Of a DNA stretch of 34,978 bases, positions 15,053 through 21,499 are shown piece after piece. Positions within the stretch are counted from its first letter, which is position 1. Every line of letters starts with the position of its first letter. Source of the DNA: Victivallaceae bacterium (GTDB lineage Bacteria; Verrucomicrobiota; Lentisphaeria; Victivallales; Victivallaceae); contig JAQUTL010000028.1 of NCBI GenBank assembly GCA_028709805.1, positions 1-34,978 of the forward strand, read 5' to 3'. Under the pieces are notes generated by a model that was not told the origin of the DNA, did not search any database, and was given only the letters and a program-made list of their open reading frames with translations. Position numbers and translations under genes: made by a program.

Positions 15053-16489
15053 ATGTTCAATCAACTGAAATCGCTGTTTCGGACGCGGACGCCTCCGAAA
15101 CAGACAATCATCCCTGCTGTGCAGGCGCGTTTCGACGCCGCCCAGACGACGCGGGATAATGTGAAGCACTGGGCGGCGGCCGACCACCTCTCCGCCGACA
15201 TGGAAGCCGCGCCGGAAGTCCGGCGAACGCTGCGGATGAGGTCGCGTTACGAGGTCGCCAACAATTCCTATGCCAAGGGGTTGGTGCAGATGCTGGCGAA
15301 CGACACCATAGGGACGGGGCCGCGACTGCAAATGCTTTCCGGCGACGAAGAATTCAACGACGAGGTGGAAAACGCATTCATGCGCTGGGCGGACGCGGTT
15401 CGGCTCTCGGCGAAACTCCGCACGATGCGAATGAGCCGCTGCCAGGACGGGGAGGCTTTTGCCGTATTGGCGACCAACCCCAAAGTCAAGAATCCGGTGA
15501 AACTGGATTTGATGCTGATTGAGGCCGACCGGGTGTCCGGCGATCTGAAATGGCTGGACGATGACACGAGTGTCGACGGAATTTCGTTCGACCCGTGGGG
15601 CAATCCGGTGGATTACCGGGTGCTGAAATATCATCCCGGCGATGTTCACTACATGCCCGGAGACGAGGCGATTCACGTTCCGGCGGAATACATGATCCAC
15701 ATATTCCGGCAGGACAGACCGGGATTGCACCGGGGAGTCCCCGAACTGACGGCGGCCCTTCCGCTATTTGCGCAGTTGCGCCGGTATAATCTCGCTGTCC
15801 TGTCGGCGGCCGAGGCGGCGGCGGACTTTTCCGCCATTCTCTACACGGACGCACCGCCAAATGGCGAATCGGACGAGGTGGAGCCGATGGACAGTATTCC
15901 GCTGGAACGGAATATGATGCTGACCGTCCCCGCCGGATGGAAAATGGGACAGCTCGATCCGAAACAACCGGCGGCGAATCACAGCGAATTCGTGAAAATC
16001 ATTCTGAGCGAAATCGCCCGATGTGTGGTGACAACCTACGGGACGCTTGCCGGGGACTTTTCCGGACACAACTATGCGTCCGGGCGGTTGGACAATCAGA
16101 TTTACCATAAAAGTATTCTGGTTGACCGGTCGTTCTGGGAAACGGAGGTGCTGAACCGGATTTTCGAGGCGTGGCTTCGGGAATATGCGCTCACGTCGAT
16201 GCAATCCATTGACGCGGAACGGCACACGTGGTTTTGGGACGGATTCCCGCACGTTGATCCCGGCAAGGAGGCGACCGCTCAGGAAAAACGTCTGGCGAAC
16301 AATTCGACGACGCTTGCCGCGGAATGCGCCAAGGACGGACGGGATTATATGTCGGTGCTTCGGCAGCGGGCCAAGGAAATCAAACTGATGCGGGAATTGG
16401 GAATCCCCATCTCGGGAGAAGAAAAAAGTGTTGAAAATCAACCCGAACCGGATGACGGTTCAGAACAAAAGGAACCCGTTGATGAGTGA
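15053..16489 (+). CDS. Phage portal protein, lambda family
   Basis: The start at 15053 has GAGG six bases upstream; a GTG at 15041 in the same frame has poor spacing. The 478-residue product matches lambda gpB-type portals: RSRYEVANNSYAKGLVQMLANDTIGTGPRLQ near the N-terminus, MRMSRCQDGEAF, DPWGNPVDYRVL, AEYMIHIFRQDRPGLHRGVPEL and the late block FSGHNYASGRLDNQIY. The portal is the dodecameric ring through which DNA enters the head and to which the tail attaches. The stop overlaps the next gene by eight bases. Confidence 0.92.
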   Translation: MFNQLKSLFRTRTPPKQTIIPAVQARFDAAQTTRDNVKHWAAADHLSADMEAAPEVRRTLRMRSRYEVANNSYAKGLVQMLANDTIGTGPRLQMLSGDEEFNDEVENAFMRWADAVRLSAKLRTMRMSRCQDGEAFAVLATNPKVKNPVKLDLMLIEADRVSGDLKWLDDDTSVDGISFDPWGNPVDYRVLKYHPGDVHYMPGDEAIHVPAEYMIHIFRQDRPGLHRGVPELTAALPLFAQLRRYNLAVLSAAEAAADFSAILYTDAPPNGESDEVEPMDSIPLERNMMLTVPAGWKMGQLDPKQPAANHSEFVKIILSEIARCVVTTYGTLAGDFSGHNYASGRLDNQIYHKSILVDRSFWETEVLNRIFEAWLREYALTSMQSIDAERHTWFWDGFPHVDPGKEATAQEKRLANNSTTLAAECAKDGRDYMSVLRQRAKEIKLMRELGIPISGEEKSVENQPEPDDGSEQKEPVDE

Positions 16490-18554
16490 ATTTACTCTGA
16501 TCGAAGCCGCCGGAGGAGCGAGACCGAAAGTCGTCGGTATCGCGTATTCGGGCGGGAAAATGAATCTGCCGGGCTGGAAACATCCGGTCGTGGTGGATTT
16601 GTCCGGAATGGAAATTCCCGACACCGTGCCGCTCTTGACAAACCATGAAAACAAGACCGACGCGCGAGTCGGCATGGTGTCGGCGAGCGTCAAAAACAAC
16701 ACGCTGGAAATCTCCGGCGAAATCGTTTCGGACGGCAGGGACGCCGCCGATATCGTCGCGCAGAGCAAGGCGGGAGCGGACTGGCAGCTCTCCATCGGCG
16801 CGGACGTGAAGGAATGCGAGCTGGTCAAATCCAGCCGGGAGGTGAACGGGCAATCCGTCGACGGACCGTTCTACCATGTCAGAAAATCGACGCTCCGCGA
16901 GGTGAGCGTCGTCGCCGTGGGCGCGGACGCCCATACGAGTATGAAAGTTACCGCGAAATTCAACCTTTCCAAAACCATTGAAGGAGATTCCATGACCACC
17001 GAAATCGAAAAGAAAACCGTGACCGCCGCGACTGAAACCGAAGAGAAGAAGCCGGTTGTGCCGCCCGTTGAGCCGGAAAAGAAGCCGGAGGACGAAGAGA
17101 AAAAGAAGAAACCGGAATCGGACGGCAAGACCGCCGAAGCCGCCGACTGCGATCCCGAAAAGAAAGCGAAGGGGGAAGCCGTTCCTCCGGCGATTCAGGC
17201 GAGCGGCATCGACATTCATGCCGCAGCCAAAGCCGCCGTCGCCGCCGAGCGTGAACGTGTAAGCGCTATTCAGACGATTTGCGCCGGGGATTATCCCGAA
17301 ATCGAGAAACAGGCGATCAGCGGCGGCTGGACTCCCGAAGTCACCACGAAAAAAGTGCTGGAAATGATTCGCGCCGAACGTCCCGCCGCCAGCGCGAGCA
17401 TCACGGTCAAGGCGAAGCCGGAGGGCGGCGAACTTCGCAAAACCATCGAGGCGGCAATGTGTCTCCGCATCGGAGTGAGCGCCGACCAGCTGGAAAAGTC
17501 CTACGGAGCGCAGACCGTCGAAGCGGGTATGGCGGAAATGGATATGCCGCTCCGCCAGCTGCTCGTCGAATGCATGAAGCTGGACGGCATCCCATACAGT
17601 CGTGGCTTCGACAACGAGACCATCCGGGCGGCGTTTTCCAGCGTCAGTCTGCCGGGTATCCTGAGCAATGTGGCAAACAAGAAACTGCTTCAGAGTTACG
17701 AGGCGCAGCCGGTGATTGCGACCAAGCTCTGTTCGACGGGCGACCTCAACGACTTCAAGGAGAACGACCGCTTCCGTCTGACGGACGTTGGTGACCTCCT
17801 GCCGATTGCCGCCGACGGCGAAATCAAGGACGGCGGTCTGATTGAGGAATCCGCGAAGAACCAGCTGGACACCTACGGAAAGAAGTTTTGCCTCACCCGC
17901 AAAATGATCATCAACGACGATCTGGGGGCGTTCATGAAGGTTCCGACCGCGATGGGCAATCGCGCGGCGCGTCTCATTGACCAGCTGTTCTTCTCGCGTC
18001 TTCTGCTGAATCCGACTCAGGCGGACGGCAAAACGCTGTTCCACGCGGGGCATAAAAATCTGCTGACCGGCGCGACCAGTGCACTTGGAGCGGATTCGCT
18101 CAAAAAGGCGATTCAACTGTTCCTCGACCAGGTGGACGCGGACGGTCAGCCGATCAGCGTCGAGCCGAAATTCCTGCTCGTCCCGACCGCGTTGAAACAC
18201 CTCGCCATCGAGCTTACGCAGGGGGCGACGCTCATCATGGGAGGCGGAACCGACGCCACCGTCCGTCCGGCGCTCAACGTTCTCGCGGATGAAAATCTGC
18301 AGGTTGTGAGTTCGCCGTATCTCGGCAATTCCGCTTACAACGGGAACTCCCAGACCGGATGGTATCTCTTCGGCGATCCCCGTACGGTCGATACCTGGGA
18401 AATCGGGTATCTGAAGGGGAAACGCACCCCGACCGTGGAACGCGGCGAGACCGATTTCAATACGTTGGGACTTTGGTTTCGTGTCTATTTCGACCTCGGT
18501 GTGAGAGAGCAGGATTTTCGCGGCATGGTCAAGGCCAACGGAAGTGCCAACTGA
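16482..18554 (+). CDS. Prohead protease-major capsid fusion protein
   Basis: 690 residues starting at 16482, overlapping the portal stop. Residues 1-165 are an S78-type prohead protease: histidine in LLTNHENK (His55) and nucleophile in WQLSIGAD (Ser104). Residues 171-260 are a charged Lys/Glu/Pro-rich linker, probably the scaffold. From about 386 to the end is a Mu gpT-like capsid protein (FLLVPTALKHLA, GKTLFHAGHKNLL, GWYLFGDPRTVDTWEIGYL). In many phages these are separate genes; here they are one frame. Processing must cut after the protease and scaffold. A strong internal start at residue 171 could also make capsid without protease (see separate entry). Confidence 0.9.
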   Translation: MSEFTLIEAAGGARPKVVGIAYSGGKMNLPGWKHPVVVDLSGMEIPDTVPLLTNHENKTDARVGMVSASVKNNTLEISGEIVSDGRDAADIVAQSKAGADWQLSIGADVKECELVKSSREVNGQSVDGPFYHVRKSTLREVSVVAVGADAHTSMKVTAKFNLSKTIEGDSMTTEIEKKTVTAATETEEKKPVVPPVEPEKKPEDEEKKKKPESDGKTAEAADCDPEKKAKGEAVPPAIQASGIDIHAAAKAAVAAERERVSAIQTICAGDYPEIEKQAISGGWTPEVTTKKVLEMIRAERPAASASITVKAKPEGGELRKTIEAAMCLRIGVSADQLEKSYGAQTVEAGMAEMDMPLRQLLVECMKLDGIPYSRGFDNETIRAAFSSVSLPGILSNVANKKLLQSYEAQPVIATKLCSTGDLNDFKENDRFRLTDVGDLLPIAADGEIKDGGLIEESAKNQLDTYGKKFCLTRKMIINDDLGAFMKVPTAMGNRAARLIDQLFFSRLLLNPTQADGKTLFHAGHKNLLTGATSALGADSLKKAIQLFLDQVDADGQPISVEPKFLLVPTALKHLAIELTQGATLIMGGGTDATVRPALNVLADENLQVVSSPYLGNSAYNGNSQTGWYLFGDPRTVDTWEIGYLKGKRTPTVERGETDFNTLGLWFRVYFDLGVREQDFRGMVKANGSAN
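16981..16994 (+). promoter_or_regulatory. Internal ribosome site and start codon inside the protease-capsid gene
   Basis: AAGGAG (16981-16986), a five-base gap and ATG (16992-16994), in frame with the fusion gene at residue 171 (MTTEIEKK), exactly at the junction of protease and scaffold-like linker. It is stronger than the start region of the whole gene. It would yield a 520-residue scaffold-capsid product lacking the protease. Confidence 0.65.
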
Positions 18555-18561
18555 TAACCCG

Positions 18562-18585
18562 CCGGGCGGTGAAAAATCCGCCCGG
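18562..18585 (+). terminator. Strong G+C hairpin after the capsid gene
   Basis: CCGGGCGG (18562-18569), eight-base spacer, CCGCCCGG (18578-18585), then AACTTTTC. It begins 8 bases past the capsid stop. The short T-run suggests partial termination or protection of the abundant capsid mRNA 3' end. Confidence 0.6.
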
Positions 18586-18621
18586 AACTTTTCAATCATC
18601 ATTTTTAAGGAGAATTTTCTT

Positions 18622-18969
18622 ATGATCGCTTGTTTCAAACAGGAAGGCAGATCCATCGACTATCGTCCGTCCGAGGCGGTTGCCGCCGGAGATGTGGTCG
18701 TTCAGGGGAATCTGGTCGGCATTGCTCGGCTGGACATTGCCGCCAATACCCTTGGAAGTCTTGCCGTGGTCGGCGTTTTCGATGTGGAGAAAGCCAGTGG
18801 CGCGGTCACGGCCGGTGCGGTTGTTTTCTGGGACGCCACCAATCACAAGGCCACCACGACCGCGACCGGGAATCCGTATCTGGGCAAAGCGGTTCTCGCC
18901 GCCGAGTCCGCCGACGAACAGGTGCGCGTTCTTCTCAACGCTCCGTTCGTCGCCGTTGCCGGTGAATAA
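18622..18969 (+). CDS. DUF2190 capsid decoration protein
   Basis: 115 residues with AAGGAG about nine bases before the ATG at 18622. The protein is Ala/Val/Gly-rich with the DUF2190 layout: a start like MIACFKQEGRSIDYRP, then VAAGDVVVQGNLVGIARLDI, GVFDVEKASG and GKAVLAAESADEQVRVLLN. DUF2190 proteins lie next to the capsid gene in lambda- and Mu-like phages and are thought to stabilise or decorate the head. It follows a hairpin that may set its ratio to capsid. Confidence 0.85.
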   Translation: MIACFKQEGRSIDYRPSEAVAAGDVVVQGNLVGIARLDIAANTLGSLAVVGVFDVEKASGAVTAGAVVFWDATNHKATTTATGNPYLGKAVLAAESADEQVRVLLNAPFVAVAGE

Positions 18970-18972
18970 CCA

Positions 18973-19323
18973 GTGGGAATTCTTGAACAGGCCTCGGCAT
19001 GGCTCGAAGCCCAGCGGCTGAGGGAACTTTCCGTTCCGGCGGTGTATGTCCGCCGGAGCGGAGAGCAAATCCCGGTCAACGTGACGCTGGGCAGAACGCT
19101 GTTCCGCGCCGAAGACCAATACGGTGTGACCGTTCGAATCGAGAGCCGTGATTTCCTGATTGCGGCTTCCGAACTTTCCAATGAACCCGAACGAGGAGAT
19201 TCCATCGTTTACAACGGATTCCGATACGAGGTGCTTGCACCAAACGGAGAACCGGTGTGGCGGTGGTCGGGAGCTTATCATTGGACGCGACGGATTCATA
19301 CAAAAGAAATTGGAGGCGAATAA
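18973..19323 (+). CDS. Probable head-tail connector protein
   Basis: 116 residues from GTG at 18973, three bases after the previous stop. Beta-rich, with LSVPAVYVRRSGEQIPVNVTLGRT, VRIESRDFLIAASELS and YEVLAPNGEPVWRWS. The pattern is that of head-tail joining proteins (ATP-binding sugar transporter-like or gpFII-type) that follow the capsid gene. No Shine-Dalgarno sequence is clear; coupling to the upstream gene may suffice. Assigned from position and style. Confidence 0.55.
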   Translation: MGILEQASAWLEAQRLRELSVPAVYVRRSGEQIPVNVTLGRTLFRAEDQYGVTVRIESRDFLIAASELSNEPERGDSIVYNGFRYEVLAPNGEPVWRWSGAYHWTRRIHTKEIGGE

Positions 19324-19562
19324 TGGCGAACGGAGACATTCCCGACCATCGGGATTTGTGGGACGCCGTGAACCAGTCGCGGCTGGAGCTGGCCGAACTT
19401 AAAGGCATGATAAAGATGCACTTTGAGGCGGGACAGCACCATTATCCGCCGTGTAAACCGGCCGCCGATTTGCAGAAGACAATGCTCTCGGCAATGGGAG
19501 CCGCGCTGATCGCGCTGCTTGCCGCGGTTGGGAACATCGTCATGGAAATTGTGCGGAGGTAA
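19323..19562 (+). CDS. Small protein with one C-terminal membrane segment
   Basis: 79 residues; GGAGG seven bases before ATG 19323, whose A is the last base of the preceding gene's TAA stop codon. The N-terminal half is charged and helical (DHRDLWDAVNQSRLELAELKG), the middle holds HHYPPCKPA, and the C-terminus is one transmembrane helix (MLSAMGAALIALLAAVGNIVM) followed by RR. The layout recalls XhlA-type or other phage holin-associated proteins. Being in the middle of head-tail genes is unusual for lysis genes, so the role is left open. Confidence 0.55.
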   Translation: MANGDIPDHRDLWDAVNQSRLELAELKGMIKMHFEAGQHHYPPCKPAADLQKTMLSAMGAALIALLAAVGNIVMEIVRR

Positions 19563-19566
19563 TTCA

Positions 19567-19959
19567 ATGAGTGAATTGCTTAATATTGCAAACGCGGTGG
19601 CGGACGCCCTTGCGGAGTACCGGGCGGAAGTGATGCTTTTTCCGGAATTTGAACTCCGCGATCTGGACGAAATGCGAGTGGTGGTGGTTCCGCTTTCCAC
19701 CGAATACAAAACGCTCTCACGTGCGGCGCACGAGGAGCTGATAAAGGTTCAAATCGGCATTTTGAAGCGTTGTGCCGTGGATGATCTGGATGACGCCCTC
19801 CGTTTTGTCGAAGAACTCGGGCTGGGGTTTCTGAATAAAAAACTGTGCGGCGCATCGTGCATCGCCGTGAGCTACAACCCCGTCTATTCCCCCGAACATC
19901 TGAGGGAGCGCGGTCAGTTCACCAGTGTGATTGAGCTGGCGCTCAAGCTGGTGCGATGA
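19567..19959 (+). CDS. Tail completion or minor tail protein
   Basis: 130 residues from ATG 19567. Mixed alpha/beta, with LNIANAVADALAEYRAEVMLFPEF, DLDEMRVVVVPLS and RGQFTSVIELALKLVR at the end. This resembles tail terminator/completion proteins that close the tail tube or join it to the head and sit between connector genes and the gp10-like gene. No signature motif is certain. Stop overlaps the next gene by four bases. Confidence 0.5.
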   Translation: MSELLNIANAVADALAEYRAEVMLFPEFELRDLDEMRVVVVPLSTEYKTLSRAAHEELIKVQIGILKRCAVDDLDDALRFVEELGLGFLNKKLCGASCIAVSYNPVYSPEHLRERGQFTSVIELALKLVR

Positions 19960-20339
19960 GGTGCCGCATTGAATTTGATGAGCGCCGGATTTTTGCGCTG
20001 GTGGAGCGCGCCGATCTGACGGCGCTTCGCCGCGCCGGAGCCTACATCCGCAAAGCCGCGCGCAACAAGGTTGCGACATCCACGAAATCGTCCGCCCCCG
20101 GAACCCCGCCGAACACCCGGCGCGGGCTCTTGAAAAACTCGCTTCTTTTCGGTGTGGAGAAGCAGCGCTCCGCCGTTTTAATCGGTCCGGCGGCATCAAT
20201 CATCGGGCTGGCGATGACTCCGCATGAATTCGGCGGAGTCTATCGCGGGCGCAGGTATCCCAGGCGACCGCTGATGGCGCCGACGCTGGAGCGGACCGCA
20301 CCGAAACTCGCAAAATTCTGGGCAAACACAGTAAAATGA
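19956..20339 (+). CDS. HK97 gp10-like / minor tail Z-type protein
   Basis: 127 residues, very basic. ALRRAGAYIRKAARNKVATS, then a Ser/Pro-rich loop (KSSAPGTPPNTRRGLLKNSL), IGPAAS, HEFGGVYRGRRYPRRPLMAPTLE and a C-terminal helix. The Y-P-R-R-P-L-M-x-P-x-L-E block is characteristic of phage gp10/virion morphogenesis proteins near the head-tail joint. It begins by ATGA overlap. Confidence 0.7.
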   Translation: MRCRIEFDERRIFALVERADLTALRRAGAYIRKAARNKVATSTKSSAPGTPPNTRRGLLKNSLLFGVEKQRSAVLIGPAASIIGLAMTPHEFGGVYRGRRYPRRPLMAPTLERTAPKLAKFWANTVK

Positions 20340-20352
20340 AAGGTTTATTATT

Positions 20353-20775
20353 ATGGCTGTAGTGCTTGGCTTGGACGCCAAACTTCTGCGCGGAGCCGCC
20401 GGGCAGACCGGAACGACCGAGGTCAGCAACGTCAAGGATTTGACGCTCAACCTCGAATCCGGCGAAGCGGACGTCACCACCCGCGCCACCAAAGGCTGGC
20501 GGGCAACGGTGGCGACGCTGAAAGACGCGTCGCTGGAATTCGGCATTCTTTATGACACGGAAGACGAGGATTTTAAAGCGTTTTCGGATGCTTATTTCAA
20601 TAATACGCCGCTGGCGCTTTTCGTGACCGACGGCGGCGGCAGCGGGCTGGACGCGGATTTTTCGATTACCGGATTTTCGGTCGAACAGCCGCTTGAGGAG
20701 GCGCTGACGGTTCAGGTGACGGCAAAACCCACCGCATCGACCCGTGCTCCGGCGTGGAAAACGGCGGGTGAGTAA
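20353..20775 (+). CDS. Major tail tube protein
   Basis: 140 residues, beta-rich and acidic. Features are VSNVKDLTLNLESGEADVTTR, GWRATVATLKDASLEFGILYDTEDEDF, PLALFVTDG and FSITGFSVEQPLEEALTVQVTAKP. These match tail tube proteins of long-tailed phages, which stack in hexameric rings around the tape measure. Position just before the tail chaperones and tape measure fits. The stop and the next start share a base (TAATG). Confidence 0.8.
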   Translation: MAVVLGLDAKLLRGAAGQTGTTEVSNVKDLTLNLESGEADVTTRATKGWRATVATLKDASLEFGILYDTEDEDFKAFSDAYFNNTPLALFVTDGGGSGLDADFSITGFSVEQPLEEALTVQVTAKPTASTRAPAWKTAGE

Positions 20776-21281
20776 TGAGAAGCTTTACCGACAACAACGG
20801 CAGGACGTGGATTCTCCATGTCACCGTCGGCGCGATCAAGCGCGTCCGCGCACTGTGCGGCGTGGATCTCGCCGGCATCATCACCGTAACGGACGGCGGC
20901 AAACCGCAGATGGAGCTTCTGGAACGCCTCGCCTCCGATCCGGTGCTCCTGGTGGATGTGCTGTACGCCGTCTGCAGGGAGGAAGCCGACGCGAAGAACA
21001 TTTCCGACGAGGAGTTCGGTCGCGGCATGGCGGGCGACGCGATTGAATTTGCGACATCTGCGCTTCTCGATGAAATCATTGATTTTTTCCCCGAAGCGAA
21101 GCGGCGGGTCTTTCAAAAGATCCTCAGCGCCTCGCGCCGCTTTCAGGAAAAAAGCAAAGAGGCTCTGACGGCGCTCCTGAACGATCCGGCGCTGGACGGC
21201 AAAATCGACCAGGCGCTCGAAGCGTTGGCGAACTCATCTGCGAACTTGCCGGAATCGCCGGCGTCAACCCCAACCCGCTGA
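20775..21281 (+). CDS. Tail assembly chaperone, first frame
   Basis: 168 residues. RTWILHVTVGAIKRVRALCGVDLAGI and FGRGMAGDAIEFATSALLDEIIDFF are typical of gpG-type tail chaperones that coat the tape measure before tube polymerisation. The last 15 or so residues (SSANLPESPASTPTR) look like translation of the wrong frame, whereas the -1 frame over the same bases reads as a normal protein that continues to 21496. The unshifted form would end at 21281. Confidence 0.75.
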   Translation: MRSFTDNNGRTWILHVTVGAIKRVRALCGVDLAGIITVTDGGKPQMELLERLASDPVLLVDVLYAVCREEADAKNISDEEFGRGMAGDAIEFATSALLDEIIDFFPEAKRRVFQKILSASRRFQEKSKEALTALLNDPALDGKIDQALEALANSSANLPESPASTPTR

Positions 21282-21496
21282 CGCTTCGGGAACTCGCCGC
21301 CCTCGCGGAGGCGCGGGGGCGTTTTGAATGGGAGCAGACTGCGGCGTTGATGGCGCTTGTGGTGAATTTAGTTCGTGATCCCAGGAAAACGAAACCGGCG
21401 AACCCAGCCGACTTCAATCCGTATTCCCAAAGACTCAAACACATCCCCAAGGCGCCGCTTTCCATCCTGAAAGAGGTGTTTGTGAAAAAGGAGTAG
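21230..21496 (+). CDS. Tail assembly chaperone, second frame (probable -1 frameshift product)
   Basis: The frame that is -1 to the preceding gene is open from 21083 to the stop at 21494-21496. From about 21230 it reads as a plausible protein: ELICELAGIAGVNPNP, then LTLRELAALAEARGRFEWE and QTAALMALVVNLVRDPRKTK, ending VKKE. The LRELAALAEARGR-x-E-W-x-x-TAAL pattern is what second-frame tail chaperones look like. It contains no ATG, GTG or TTG before residue 38, so independent initiation is unlikely. The fusion with the first frame is best explained by programmed frameshifting, as in lambda gpG/gpGT. No textbook heptamer is in exact phase; the A6G run at 21148-21154 and the C4 run at 21268-21271 are candidates. 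An indel is the alternative. Confidence 0.7.
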   Translation, partial: ELICELAGIAGVNPNPLTLRELAALAEARGRFEWEQTAALMALVVNLVRDPRKTKPANPADFNPYSQRLKHIPKAPLSILKEVFVKKE

Positions 21497-21499
21497 CCC

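Noticed and set aside
16380..18656. Long reverse-strand open frame (758 codons) opposite the protease-capsid gene
   Set aside because: It mirrors a well-supported structural gene in a G+C-rich region where antisense frames stay open by chance. Its product is Arg/His/Phe-rich without recognisable domains.
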